Source: Gammaproteobacteria bacterium HGW-Gammaproteobacteria-15
GTDB taxonomy: Bacteria > Pseudomonadota > Gammaproteobacteria > Enterobacterales > Alteromonadaceae
DNA length: 64,000 bases
Reading direction: 5' to 3'
Assembly: GCA_002840125.1 (NCBI GenBank)
Contig: PGZF01000004.1
Span: 124,001-188,000 of the forward strand
How positions within the stretch are numbered: position 1 is the stretch's first letter; every line of letters begins with the position of its first letter. Below are positions 52,228 to 61,311 of this stretch, piece by piece. The notes below the pieces were generated by a model. It saw only the letters and a list, made by a program, of their open reading frames with translations. It had not been told where the DNA came from and made no database searches. The translations under genes were made by a program, and so were the position numbers.

Positions 52228-53688
52228 GTGTCAGCATTATCAAGTTTATATCCGCAGCCGTTATGGCAATGGTTCGCCCAAATTTGTGCTATTCCGCACC
52301 CGTCCAAGCACGAGCAAGCCTTAAGCCAGCATATTCAGGCCTGGGCACGTGATAAAGGCTTAAGCGTACTGGAAGACAAAGTCGGTAACCTGATCATTAA
52401 AAAACCTGCTACAGCCGGCTTGGAAAACCGCAAAACTGTGGTTATTCAAGCCCACCTGGATATGGTGCCGCAGAAAAACGCTGACAAAGAGCATGATTTC
52501 ACCAAAGACCCGATTGAAGCTTATGTTGACGGCGATTGGGTAAAAGCCAACGGTACTACCTTAGGCGCTGATAACGGTATTGGTATGGCATCAGCGCTGG
52601 CGATTCTGGGCAGTGACGATATTAAACACGGCCCGCTGGAAGTGCTGCTGACAATAGATGAAGAAGCCGGCATGACCGGCGCCTTTGGCGTAGAGCCAGG
52701 CATGCTTAAAGCCGAAATTCTGATCAATACCGACTCAGAGCAGGAAGGCGAAATTTATATGGGCTGTGCCGGTGGCGTCGACGCTGAATTTACCGTACCA
52801 GCTCAGTGGCAGGCACCGGCGGGCGGCGTAACGGCGTTTACCTTAAGCCTGACCGGGTTAAAAGGCGGCCATTCTGGGGTAAATATCCATTTAGGCCGTG
52901 GTAATGCCAATAAATTGCTGGCGCGCTTTTTGGCCGACAACGCCATGGCACTGCAATTGACCGTAGCGGCCTTTAACGGCGGCTCATTGCGTAATGCCAT
53001 TCCGCGCGAAGCCAGTGTTAGCTTAACGGTACCGGCGGCAAAACTGGCGCAGTTACAACAAGCCGTAGCAGGGTTTGAAGCGCTGTTGCAGTTTGAACTG
53101 GCCGCCGTAGAGCCGGCATTAAAATTAAGCCTGATTGAGACAACAACACCGGCGCAGGTATTAACGCCGGCAGCGCAAAGCACGCTTATCAACCTGTTAA
53201 ATGTGTGCCCTAACGGCGTAATGCGCATGAGCGATGAAGTGGCCGGCGTTACCGAAACTTCGCTGAATATGGGCGTGATCACCACCAAAGACAACAGCGT
53301 GCAGGTTTTGTGTTTAATCCGCTCGTTAATTGATTCCGGCCGCGATCAGGTGCAAAGCATGCTTAGCTCACTGGCACAATTAGCCGGTGCAGAAGTGAAA
53401 TTCAGCGGTGCTTACCCCGGCTGGAAACCCAACCCGGATTCGCCGGTAATGGCGATAGTAAACCAAACCTACAAAGACATTTACCACAAAGATCCGGTCA
53501 TTATGGTTATTCACGCCGGTTTAGAATGCGGGCTGTTTAAAAAGCCTTACCCGGAGATGGATATGGTGTCTATCGGCCCCACTATCCGCTTCCCACACGG
53601 CCCGGATGAAATGGTAAATATCAAAACCGTAGGCCAATATTGGCAATTGCTGTTAGCGGTGCTAGAGCGTATTCCAGAGCGCAGCTAA
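52228..53688 (+). CDS. pepD: Aminoacyl-histidine dipeptidase
   Basis: 486 residues from a GTG with AGGAG upstream. Zinc-binding motifs of M20 peptidases are present: VVIQAHLDMVPQKN, GTTLGADNGIGMA and LLTIDEEAGMTGAFG, and HAGLECG near the C-terminus. It cleaves Xaa-His dipeptides such as carnosine in the cytoplasm. Length and sequence match PepD. A perfect hairpin follows the stop. Confidence 0.95.
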   Translation: MSALSSLYPQPLWQWFAQICAIPHPSKHEQALSQHIQAWARDKGLSVLEDKVGNLIIKKPATAGLENRKTVVIQAHLDMVPQKNADKEHDFTKDPIEAYVDGDWVKANGTTLGADNGIGMASALAILGSDDIKHGPLEVLLTIDEEAGMTGAFGVEPGMLKAEILINTDSEQEGEIYMGCAGGVDAEFTVPAQWQAPAGGVTAFTLSLTGLKGGHSGVNIHLGRGNANKLLARFLADNAMALQLTVAAFNGGSLRNAIPREASVSLTVPAAKLAQLQQAVAGFEALLQFELAAVEPALKLSLIETTTPAQVLTPAAQSTLINLLNVCPNGVMRMSDEVAGVTETSLNMGVITTKDNSVQVLCLIRSLIDSGRDQVQSMLSSLAQLAGAEVKFSGAYPGWKPNPDSPVMAIVNQTYKDIYHKDPVIMVIHAGLECGLFKKPYPEMDMVSIGPTIRFPHGPDEMVNIKTVGQYWQLLLAVLERIPERS

Positions 53689-53698
53689 AAGCGGATAG

Positions 53699-53727
53699 GT
53701 GAAAGCATCAACACTAGATGCTTTCAC
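53699..53727. terminator. Hairpin after pepD
   Basis: GTGAAAGCATC (53699-53709) and GATGCTTTCAC (53717-53727) form a perfect 11-bp stem with a 7-base loop, ten bases after the pepD stop. No T-run follows; CACCACAACG comes next. Confidence 0.6.
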
Positions 53728-53799
53728 CACAACGCCTGTTGTGTTCGCCACAGCAACTCGCAGCCACTGGCGTGTATCTCGTGTCGTTATCATTACTGA

Positions 53800-54729
53800 T
53801 TAGTTGGCTTGCACCGCGGTACGCTGGCGCAGCAGTTTTATCAGCTGTGGCAGCATTAAGCCACATAGCACTATAGCCATACCGCTAATTTGTATCGCAG
53901 TGACGGTTTGGCCCATTATGATTGCTGTCAAAGCAGCACACACCGGAATTAAGTTAAAAAACAATGCCGCCGGTGCTGAGCCCAGCCGCTGTACTGCATT
54001 GAGAAAGAACACATAACCCACCACAGTGCCAAAAACTCCAATATAGATAACCGCCATGATCCCCTGTAGTGGCAACTGCAGCAATTCTGTAACCGGGTGA
54101 ATACCGCCTTGTATGCTATTGAACGCAAGAATAAAGGCATCGCCCGCCAGCATGCTTACCAGCGTAAATGGCAGCAGGGGTAACCATCCGGTCACCTTTT
54201 GCGATGCAGTGGTGTAGGCCGACCATAACAACATCGCAATGATAATGGTAAGGTCGCCTTGATTAAACTGGAATTGCGCCAGTGTTTGCCAGCTGCCTTT
54301 GGTAATAACCAGCAGTACGCCGGCCAGACCAATGCTTAAACTAAGCGCCTGCGTTCTGCTTAACCATTTACGTGATAGTGCGGCCACCATCAACGCAGTG
54401 ACTAACGGGCTTAAGGCCATAACTAAGGCGCCGTTAGTGGCAGCAGTATGTTTAACGCCGGTAAACAGCAATAAATTAAAACCACCTACGCCTATCAGGC
54501 TGATAGACAACAGCCAGGCATATTGCTTAACACTCAGCACCGGCCAGCGCTCACGCTTAACCAGCAGGCAGGCTACTAAACACAGCACGGCAATGCTGAA
54601 ACGCCATACCACCAAAGAGTTTTGCGACATTTGGTCCAGCACCAGTTTTGATACAGGAAACACGCTGCCCCAGCAAAATATACTGACTAACAACAATAAA
54701 ATGGTAACGAATGGCGATTGGCGGCTCAT
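53800..54729 (-). CDS. EamA/DMT family exporter
   Basis: 309 residues from the ATG at 54729 (MSRQSPFVTILLLL); the upstream extension to 54816 is not supported. About ten membrane helices in two EamA halves (GSVFPVSKLVL..., FGTVVGYVFFLNAVQRLG). Members export metabolites or amino acids. Divergent from a LysR regulator with about 80 bases between, so the regulator probably controls it. Confidence 0.87.
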   Translation of the reverse strand: MSRQSPFVTILLLLVSIFCWGSVFPVSKLVLDQMSQNSLVVWRFSIAVLCLVACLLVKRERWPVLSVKQYAWLLSISLIGVGGFNLLLFTGVKHTAATNGALVMALSPLVTALMVAALSRKWLSRTQALSLSIGLAGVLLVITKGSWQTLAQFQFNQGDLTIIIAMLLWSAYTTASQKVTGWLPLLPFTLVSMLAGDAFILAFNSIQGGIHPVTELLQLPLQGIMAVIYIGVFGTVVGYVFFLNAVQRLGSAPAALFFNLIPVCAALTAIIMGQTVTAIQISGMAIVLCGLMLPQLIKLLRQRTAVQAN

Positions 54730-54762
54730 GGTATTGCTCTGGCAGTTTAACTTGCCGTATAG

Positions 54763-54783
54763 TTTATTTGTTTCATAAATAAA
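54763..54783. promoter_or_regulatory. Possible LysR operator between the divergent genes
   Basis: TTTATTT and AAATAAA are symmetric about GTTTCAT, enclosing a T-N11-A-type motif. It lies 27 bases before the LysR start and 34 bases before the exporter start. Confidence 0.45.
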
Positions 54784-54809
54784 ATAAATATCAACTAACA
54801 GCAGGTTAA

Positions 54810-55718
54810 ATGCCAAAAATGAAACCTAACTACTCGCTGGACGATATGCGGCTGTTTTGGTTGGTGGCGCAAGCCGGAAGTTTTCGCCAGGCGGCTGAGC
54901 AGGTGGGTATTCCGCCGTCTACACTAAGCCGGCGTATTAATGCGCTGGAGCAAGCGCTAGGATTACGCTTGCTGCACCGCGATGCGCATCGTATTAACCT
55001 GACCGGCACCGGCCAGCAATATTTACAGCGTTGTGGCCCTTTGTTCAGCGAGCTGAATGATATTTCCGGTGATTTGCAGGCGGAGAAACATGAGCCTGCC
55101 GGTTTGCTGCGCATTGCAGTACCGGTAAATACCACTTACCGCTGGCTGGCGGGCGCATTGAATCAGTTTCAGTTACGCTATCCCAAGATTGATTTAGACA
55201 TTCGCATGTCAAACTGGCTAATTGATGTTGGCGAACATGCTATTGATTTGGCGATCCGCGTAGGTGAGCCGGCATTGCAAGGCTGGATCGCCAGGCCGCT
55301 CACCAATGTGCAATCGTTGCTGTGTGCCGGCAGCCATGCCACGCAATGGCATCACATTCAGCACCCGTCTGAGCTGATAAACTATCCATTGGTTGTCAGC
55401 AGCCCGATTAATGTCTGGCGTTTTGAGCATCAGCAACGCCGCGAGCACTTTGACTTTCGCCCGCAGGGCAATGTCCGGCTGTTTGTTGACGATATGAATA
55501 TTGCCATGCAGGCGGTGGAAGCCGGCGTAGGCATTGGTTATTTGCCGCGCCGGGTGGTGCAGGAGCATATGCAGCAGGGCCGGTTGGTCGCGTTGGCCCC
55601 GGACTGGCTGGGGCCGCTGCGTAAAACCTATCTGCTATACCGCGATCGCGATAACCAGCCGCTGCGCTTGCGTTTGCTTATTGAGCATTTACTGCAGGTT
55701 GCCCCGGCAGAGTATTAG
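54810..55718 (+). CDS. LysR-type regulator (divergent from the DMT exporter)
   Basis: 302 residues. Helix-turn-helix in GSFRQAAEQVGIPPSTLSRRINALEQ; effector domain with LRIAVPVNTTYRWLAGAL and AGVGIGYLPRRVV. It belongs to the large LysR subgroup that often controls a divergent neighbour. The 3' end overlaps the convergent PEP-mutase-like gene by about 40 bases. Confidence 0.9.
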   Translation: MPKMKPNYSLDDMRLFWLVAQAGSFRQAAEQVGIPPSTLSRRINALEQALGLRLLHRDAHRINLTGTGQQYLQRCGPLFSELNDISGDLQAEKHEPAGLLRIAVPVNTTYRWLAGALNQFQLRYPKIDLDIRMSNWLIDVGEHAIDLAIRVGEPALQGWIARPLTNVQSLLCAGSHATQWHHIQHPSELINYPLVVSSPINVWRFEHQQRREHFDFRPQGNVRLFVDDMNIAMQAVEAGVGIGYLPRRVVQEHMQQGRLVALAPDWLGPLRKTYLLYRDRDNQPLRLRLLIEHLLQVAPAEY

Positions 55719-56505
55719 TCTGGCTGAATAGCTGATTCAAGCCGGTATAAGTTAACGCTTGTTCTTCCGGTTGTTCAATTTGCAAAAAGCTATGGCAGGC
55801 TTGCTGATAGTAGTTGTAGCATTGTAAAAACAAAGCCGGCCCACTGCTTATACGTTTTACCCCGGCTTCATTCAATGCGCTATGCGTTGCATCTGCCGGC
55901 CAGCCCATCAGATTAATTGGCAATGCCAGTTGCCGGTGCAGTTGTGTTACTGCGGCTAAATCAGTTAATCCCGGTATAAAAGCGCCATCGGCTCCGGCCT
56001 GCTGATACCGCGTGAGCCGGGATATGCACTCATCGACTGCCGCATCAGCGCTGCACAGTTGGCTCAGATAGACATCGGTTCTGGCGTTGATAAACAGCGG
56101 CGTTCCGGCCAGCAACTGACGACAGGCCATAATTTTTTCAGCTAATTGCTCTGGTTTATCATGGCCATCTTCCAGGTTAATGCCAGCGATACCGGCTTCC
56201 GTCAATTGTTTCACCAACTGTGCCACCTGCCGTGGATCATCGCTGTAGCCTTGTTCAAGATCAATACTCAGCGGCACTTTACTCACCCGGAGCAAGCGGT
56301 GTGCTGCTGCTATCAGTTCAGTAGCCGGTAAAGCGGAACCGTCGGCATACCCCAGCGACCATGCCAGCGCTGCGCTGGACGTTGCCACTGCGACTGCACC
56401 TTGTTGCTGCGCCAGTATCAGGCTGGCCGCGTCCCAGACATTGACCAGAATAAAGGGTTGTGATTGTTGATGTAATTGCATAAAACGTTGCACTGCTGCT
56501 GACAT
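55678..56505 (-). CDS. Isocitrate lyase/PEP mutase family protein
   Basis: 275 residues of a TIM-barrel C-C lyase. The motifs VNVWDAASLILAQQQGAVAV, PLSIDLEQGY, GINLEDG and FINARTDVYL are those of the ICL/PEPM superfamily; Asp and Glu in those bind Mg2+. The sub-group lacks the KKCGH loop of isocitrate lyase, so the substrate is unknown (2-methylisocitrate, oxaloacetate or phosphonates are options). Convergent and overlapping with the LysR gene. Confidence 0.87.
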   Translation of the reverse strand: MSAAVQRFMQLHQQSQPFILVNVWDAASLILAQQQGAVAVATSSAALAWSLGYADGSALPATELIAAAHRLLRVSKVPLSIDLEQGYSDDPRQVAQLVKQLTEAGIAGINLEDGHDKPEQLAEKIMACRQLLAGTPLFINARTDVYLSQLCSADAAVDECISRLTRYQQAGADGAFIPGLTDLAAVTQLHRQLALPINLMGWPADATHSALNEAGVKRISSGPALFLQCYNYYQQACHSFLQIEQPEEQALTYTGLNQLFSQTNTLPGQPAVNAQ

Positions 56506-56632
56506 AATGATTCTCCTGTTTGATGTGTCAGCAGTATGCTAAATAAGAAATCCGGTGATGTCTGGCCATATCCGGCACTGACCAGTAAATAGTATTTAAG
56601 TTATTGCTATGGGTATTTTTTCACAGTGGTAA

Positions 56633-56741
56633 AACCAAAGGTTGTAACCCTGATGTGCTCACCGCAGCAACTCCTTCGCTGCTGGTGCGCTCAGTCAGAC
56701 ACTCTGCGGTTGCGCTAACAGGGTTGCAACCTTTAGCGGTT
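56633..56741. repeat. Structured inverted-repeat element, copy 1
   Basis: Terminal arms AAAGGTTGTAACCCTG (56637-56652) and CAGGGTTGCAACCTTT (56719-56734) pair with a single mismatch. An inner stem CCGCA/TGCGG and a small apical stem CGC/GCG follow. The core shared with copy 2 includes GTCAGACACTCT (56694-56705). See copy 2 at 56808 and the matching finding. Confidence 0.85.
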
Positions 56742-56807
56742 TAGTTCTGTGCAGCATCGAGTAACGTAGATTTACCATCTGACTGTGAACCGCTTTGATC
56801 TGAAGTA

Positions 56808-56893
56808 ACAGGCTCTGTTAGCGCAGCCATAGAGTGTCTGACCGAAGGCGTTAGCCTGAGGGAGTTGCTATGGCGAGCACATCAGAGCCTGGT
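56808..56893. repeat. Structured inverted-repeat element, copy 2 (opposite orientation)
   Basis: Arms ACAGGCTCTG (56808-56817) and CAGAGCCTGG (56883-56892) pair. On the reverse strand it reads CTGATGTGCTC ... CTAACAG, as in copy 1, but the inner stem is CCATA/TATGG and the apical stem AGGC/GCCT. Stem bases differ between the copies on both sides at once, which preserves pairing. Confidence 0.85.
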
Positions 56894-57067
56894 ACTTCGC
56901 CACATATTATCGTTGTACAACTCGAAATTTATTTAAATAATACATTGTCGATATCACATCAATAAGCAACTGATAACTAAACTGTATTTATCAATATTTT
57001 GCTGTTAAGTTAACAGCACTATTTTTACCCGGCGTAAAATGGCTTCTCATATTAAGGATGATTCGGT

Positions 57068-57478
57068 TTGAAACTCAGATATCTGTTTATGCTGTCTGTC
57101 AGCTTTAACGCATTTTCGCAGGCTTTTGTAGAGAAAGAAGAGGGGGGTGCCATAGGTAATGGCGGCATTCCGTGGGAGTTGTTTGTCGACCGTGGGAAAT
57201 TGCTGGGTTGTATTTATGACAGCCGTTTTTATTCGCTGGGGTCCATTTTGGTGTTGGAATCTTTACCAAGGAAATGTGAACTGGCTTCTGATCGCACTGG
57301 CATGTGGGCGCAATTGTCTGAAGCCGAGATGTTGTTGTTTAAGGAAAATATTGAGACTCAACAAAAACTGGAAAGAGAGTCTACTTACATTGGTAAAGAT
57401 CCAATAAACGAAGATGAAGCCCGGGTAATAAAGTATCTACGCCGGGCAAAAGCATTTGCTGATAAACAACAGAATTAG
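57068..57478 (+). CDS. Small secreted protein of unknown function
   Basis: 136 residues from a TTG with AAGGA nine bases upstream. A short signal peptide (LRYLFMLSVSFNAFSQA) precedes a mature part of about 116 residues with two Cys (LLGCIYD, RKCELAS) that could form a disulfide. The C-terminal half is charged and helical. No family recognised. It stands alone, after the repeat pair. Confidence 0.6.
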   Translation: MKLRYLFMLSVSFNAFSQAFVEKEEGGAIGNGGIPWELFVDRGKLLGCIYDSRFYSLGSILVLESLPRKCELASDRTGMWAQLSEAEMLLFKENIETQQKLERESTYIGKDPINEDEARVIKYLRRAKAFADKQQN

Positions 57479-57503
57479 TGCTGCTTCAATCTTAAACTTG
57501 TGT

Positions 57504-58433
57504 TCACTGTTGAGGCGATTGCAACAAATAATCCAGCGCGCCAATAACAGCGGCTACCTGGGCCTGAATACATTGCTCCGGCGTGGCGCTTGGGCTGTCC
57601 GGGTACACTTCTGTGGTGCTAACCAGCGGCGCGTCGGTTACGCTGCCACATAAACCCAGGCTGGCTTTGGCATAGTTAATTACGCCAAACTGCGCAATTT
57701 TCTCGCCGATTAACTCGCCGTTTTCATCAGCTTCGGCAATATGCGTTACCTTTGCTACGCTGTCGATAATAGCTTTTTGCAGCGCCGGGCAGGGGTGTTC
57801 GGCATCATCTACCGTGTAGTAACCATCCGGAATATTCCAGTTGTTATTTACTGTGCCATCGCGGGCCGCTTTGGCCGGGCGAAACTCGCTGTTATCCGAG
57901 TCTGTGGTTTCATGTAAATCAATATGCAGCGCAAAGCGGGTGTTCAGGCCTGCCAGATACTGCTTTACCTGTTGTGCTTCAGAGGCTTTGCCATCGGCGC
58001 CAAAGCTGCGGTTCGGGTCTATTGCCTCGGGGTTCCAGCGGTTGATAGTTTCATAACCCCAGGGGCTGATACAGGGCAGCACCAATACGTTAACTTTGTC
58101 GCTGTAAGCTAGTGCTTTAGTTTGTAAAAAGCGCAATGCACCATGCACGCCACTGGTTTCATAGCCATGTACACCGCCGCTCACCAAAATGGTGGGTTTA
58201 TCACTTTGCCAGTTACGGCTTTTTACCGCAAACAACGGGTAGGTTTTACCGCAAACGTGCTGATAATTCAGCTCGCCATATTGTTCAATATCAAACTCGT
58301 TTTGCAGCGCTGTAATCGCCGGTAATACTTCGTCAAAAAAGCTGCGCTTTATCTGTTGTTCACTCAGCCACTGTGCTTTTTCTGCCTCGCCCCACGGCTG
58401 GCCGACAGTGCCGATATGGTAAATAGTGTTCAT
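57504..58433 (-). CDS. Succinylglutamate desuccinylase/aspartoacylase-type M14 zinc deacylase
   Basis: 309 residues from the ATG at 58433 with AGGA upstream; the frame extends to 58484. The zinc site is SGGVHGYETSGVHGAL (His and Glu) and ALHIDLHETTDSD (His), as in M14 carboxypeptidase/deacylase proteins. It may remove an amino acid or acyl group from a small peptide. The substrate is unknown. It stands alone on the minus strand. Confidence 0.85.
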   Translation of the reverse strand: MNTIYHIGTVGQPWGEAEKAQWLSEQQIKRSFFDEVLPAITALQNEFDIEQYGELNYQHVCGKTYPLFAVKSRNWQSDKPTILVSGGVHGYETSGVHGALRFLQTKALAYSDKVNVLVLPCISPWGYETINRWNPEAIDPNRSFGADGKASEAQQVKQYLAGLNTRFALHIDLHETTDSDNSEFRPAKAARDGTVNNNWNIPDGYYTVDDAEHPCPALQKAIIDSVAKVTHIAEADENGELIGEKIAQFGVINYAKASLGLCGSVTDAPLVSTTEVYPDSPSATPEQCIQAQVAAVIGALDYLLQSPQQ

Positions 58434-58564
58434 GCGTATTCCTGTAATAAAGGCTGCCAGCGGCAGCGTAAAACGTGGCGTCACTATAGCATTGAACCTG
58501 CAGTGGCAGCCATGTTGCTGCGTTTAACGTAAACCCTGAGCGGTTCAACGCAAGAATGAAATAG

Positions 58565-58611
58565 TTAGCTTGCTAAGTATATTTCTGGCCATATAATACT
58601 TAGCATGCTAA
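58565..58611 (+). promoter_or_regulatory. Promoter with two MarR-type operators
   Basis: TTAGCTTGCTAA (58565-58576) and TTAGCATGCTAA (58600-58611) are related 12-bp palindromes 35 bases apart. Between them is a -10, TATAAT (58592-58597); a -35-like TTGCTA (58570-58575) lies inside the first, with 16 bases between. A repressor bound here would block RNA polymerase. The MarR gene starts 18 bases after the second site. Confidence 0.82.
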
Positions 58612-58629
58612 CTAATTTATAGGCGCGTA

Positions 58630-59121
58630 ATGACTGAAATAACCAACCTTGCCGAGATGAAAGCCATGCTAAAAGTGCCGTTGGGGAACCAGATTGGCCG
58701 GGTGCATCGCTTATGGCGCAGCGCTATTACTGCATCAGTGCAATCGCTGGGTATGACCGACGCGCGCTGGACAGCCATGTTGCATCTGAAAATGTTAGGC
58801 GAAGGCGCTACTCAACAAGCTCTGGCGCAGGAGCTGGGTATAGAAATGCCGTCGCTAAGCCGCACCCTTAGCCAACTGGTAGAGCAGGATATGCTGCAGC
58901 GCCAGCCACACCCTACCGATAAAAGAGCGCAGTGTTTGTATTTCACCGCAACCGGGCAGCAGATGCTGGCGAAACTGATTGAGCGCACTATGCAAATCCG
59001 CCAGGCGCTGTACCAGGATTTAACCCCGGCTGCGGTACAGCAGTTGATGCAGTCGTTAGACATTATGGAACGTAACGCCCGTACTTTGCTGGTTGCTACC
59101 GCTACAGAGAATAACGCATGA
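58630..59121 (+). CDS. MarR family transcriptional repressor
   Basis: 163 residues with the MarR winged helix (ATQQALAQELGIEMPSLSRT, then QLVEQDMLQRQPHPTDKRAQ with the wing Asp-Lys-Arg). It is the first gene of an operon with a HlyD-type adaptor and a DUF2955 membrane protein, overlapping the next gene by four bases. Two palindromes at its promoter imply self-repression relieved by an aromatic or other toxic ligand. Confidence 0.93.
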   Translation: MTEITNLAEMKAMLKVPLGNQIGRVHRLWRSAITASVQSLGMTDARWTAMLHLKMLGEGATQQALAQELGIEMPSLSRTLSQLVEQDMLQRQPHPTDKRAQCLYFTATGQQMLAKLIERTMQIRQALYQDLTPAAVQQLMQSLDIMERNARTLLVATATENNA

Positions 59122-60182
59122 CACCGGATCAAATTTTTAAACGCTGGGTACAGGGGGCTTTAGCCGTATTTGTTATAGCCTTTGCCTATTTTATTTGTGC
59201 AGATATCTGGATGCCGCTAAGCACCCAGGCGCGGGTAATGCACCCGGTGGTGGCTATAGCACCAGACGTTAGCGGCCAGGTAACGCAAGTGCTGGTACAA
59301 AACAACCAGCCGGTTAAAGCCGGTGATACGTTGTTTACGCTGGACCCGCGCGCTTACTTGCTGGGGGTAGACAAAGCCGAACTGGCACTGGAGGCGGCAA
59401 AGCAGGAAAACACGCAGTTGGAAGCCGCTATAGCTGCAGCCCGTGCCGGTGTAACGGCGCATCAGGCCAGTGCCGATGAGCTGGCGTTGGAAGTAAAGCG
59501 GCTGGGGCAGCTTATTGGCAGCAAAAGCATATCGCAGCAGTTAGTTGATCAAACCCGCGCCAATTACACCGGCGCACTGGCACAGGTAGAGGCCGCTAAA
59601 GCACAGGTAAATGAGCTGGTGGTGCGCCGCGGGGCCAGCGGTGATGACAACCTGTTGCTGCGCCAGGCCAGCAATAACTTAGCCAATGCCAGGTTGAACC
59701 TGCAGTACACCGATGTACGGGCCAAAGTAGATGGCGTTATAAGCAACCTGCAACTGTTACCCGGCAACTATGCTACCGCCGGTAAAACACTGGCTGCGTT
59801 GGTGGCAGCGAAAGCCGATATTATTGCTGATTTCCGGGAAAAGTCGTTAATGAAGGTTAGTGTTGGTACTGCGGCCAGTATCATGTTTGACAGCCTGCCG
59901 GGCCAGGTATTTGCGGCAACGGTAGTGTCGGTTGATGCCGGGGTAAAAGACGGCCAGTTACCGGCCGATGGCAGCCTGGCTAACCCGGAAAGTTCGGATC
60001 GCTGGGTGCGCGATGCGCAGTACCTGCGTTTGCACCTGGGGTTAAATAACAATGATCAGGTGCTGGCGGCTTTACCCAGCGGCGCGCGTGCCACGGTGCA
60101 GCTGTATCCGGCTGAAGGCCCGGCCCGTTGGTTGGGGCAGGTGCAGGCGCGGTTTATCAGCCTGCTGCATTATATCTATTAA
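59118..60182 (+). CDS. HlyD/EmrA-type periplasmic adaptor protein
   Basis: 354 residues: an N-terminal membrane anchor (GALAVFVIAFAYFICADIW), a biotinyl-lipoyl half (VVAIAPDVSGQVTQVLVQNN and DVRAKVDGVISNLQLLPGNY) around a long coiled coil (residues ~85-190), and a beta-barrel. It links an inner-membrane pump to an outer-membrane channel. Overlaps marR by ATGA. Partner pump is the DUF2955 gene ten bases downstream. Confidence 0.9.
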   Translation: MTPDQIFKRWVQGALAVFVIAFAYFICADIWMPLSTQARVMHPVVAIAPDVSGQVTQVLVQNNQPVKAGDTLFTLDPRAYLLGVDKAELALEAAKQENTQLEAAIAAARAGVTAHQASADELALEVKRLGQLIGSKSISQQLVDQTRANYTGALAQVEAAKAQVNELVVRRGASGDDNLLLRQASNNLANARLNLQYTDVRAKVDGVISNLQLLPGNYATAGKTLAALVAAKADIIADFREKSLMKVSVGTAASIMFDSLPGQVFAATVVSVDAGVKDGQLPADGSLANPESSDRWVRDAQYLRLHLGLNNNDQVLAALPSGARATVQLYPAEGPARWLGQVQARFISLLHYIY

Positions 60183-60192
60183 GGTAGCGGCT

Positions 60193-61245
60193 ATGTCTTC
60201 GCCCCTGAGCATTACGCCAAAGAAATTGCAGCTAAGCAGCAACGATCTGCGCCAGTGCTTGCGTATTGCTTTTGCCGGTACTTTGGGTTTTGTGCTGTGT
60301 AAGCTAATGGGCTGGAGTTACGGTACCTTTTTTGTCGTTAACCCCATGTTGTTGCTGGGGCTGGTGCCGGTGCTTAATGCCCATATACTGCGCCAGTTTG
60401 TTGCCAGTACGCTGTTTGTCAGTATCAGCATTTTGCTATTGCAGGGCCTGTTTGGTGACAAGCCGCTGGCGATGACACTGCTGGTTATTTTGCAGTTTGG
60501 CTTTTTATTTCGTTGCATGACACGTGGCGTCAATTTTCTGTTTGGCGCCATGACCATGGTGGGCTTATCCATGCAGCTGCACTTTGCCAGTTATCCGGCG
60601 CCTGTTACCCTGGTCAGCGATATTGTGATGTCTAACCTGGTGGCCGGTGCGGTAACCCTGCTTATTACCTTTTTAATGTATACCCTGTTTCCTGACACCA
60701 CAGCACGGCAAGGGCGGCAACTACCGGTTAAACCGCTAAGTAACCAGCGCCATGAGGTGATCCTGGCTACCACTGTGGCGACCTTATCATTTTTGGTGTT
60801 TCAAAGTTTTGATCTGGTTGATTCGCTGTCAGCGCAGGTGGCATCGGTGCTGGTGTTGTTTCCGCTGAACTGGCACGGTGCCGGTAAAGCCGGCTGGAAC
60901 CGGGCAATTGGCACTTTAGTGGGCTGTAACGTCGGTTTGCTGATCCAACTGCTGCTGTATAACCATGCCGGTGTGCTGCTGTTTGTCGCGCTGGCAATGT
61001 GGCTTAGTATTATGCTGTTTGCCCGGCATCATATGTTTGAAGGCGGCCAGGCTGGTGCCGGTTTTGGTGCTATGACCACGATGGGCATTTTATTTGGCCA
61101 GTATCTTACGCCAGAAAAAGATCTGGTATACAGCGCGCTGTATCGCTTTAGCTCGGTGGCTATTTCGGTGATATGTACCTTAATTGCTGTGTATCTTATG
61201 CACCAGTTACTAAACCGCTTTAGCGCTACGCGGCTGCAAACCTAG
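60193..61245 (+). CDS. DUF2955 membrane protein (FUSC-like efflux component)
   Basis: 350 residues from the ATG at 60193 with AAGG upstream; the frame goes back to 60052 inside the adaptor gene and is not used there. About ten hydrophobic segments in two halves, as in fusaric-acid-resistance (FUSC/AaeB) proteins but without the large soluble domain. With the adaptor and MarR it forms an efflux system for aromatic acids or similar compounds. No outer-membrane factor gene is present. Ends before a strong terminator. Confidence 0.87.
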   Translation: MSSPLSITPKKLQLSSNDLRQCLRIAFAGTLGFVLCKLMGWSYGTFFVVNPMLLLGLVPVLNAHILRQFVASTLFVSISILLLQGLFGDKPLAMTLLVILQFGFLFRCMTRGVNFLFGAMTMVGLSMQLHFASYPAPVTLVSDIVMSNLVAGAVTLLITFLMYTLFPDTTARQGRQLPVKPLSNQRHEVILATTVATLSFLVFQSFDLVDSLSAQVASVLVLFPLNWHGAGKAGWNRAIGTLVGCNVGLLIQLLLYNHAGVLLFVALAMWLSIMLFARHHMFEGGQAGAGFGAMTTMGILFGQYLTPEKDLVYSALYRFSSVAISVICTLIAVYLMHQLLNRFSATRLQT

Positions 61246-61272
61246 CGGTTTAATGGCTGCCGCTATAAAGCA

Positions 61273-61296
61273 AAAAGACCCCGGGCGGGGTCTTTT
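61273..61296. terminator. Bidirectional intrinsic terminator
   Basis: AAAAGACCCC (61273-61282) and GGGGTCTTTT (61287-61296) form a perfect 10-bp stem with a 4-base loop, flanked by A-run and T-run. It serves the efflux operon on the plus strand and the hydrolase gene on the minus strand. Confidence 0.95.
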
Positions 61297-61311
61297 CTGC
61301 CGGCTGTTTAT

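Larger units (their letters stand above)
56521..57067. other. Intergenic region containing the structured repeat pair
   Basis: About 550 bases between the PEP-mutase-like and the small secreted gene. Apart from the two repeat copies, it is AT-rich and no gene is seen. Confidence 0.6.
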
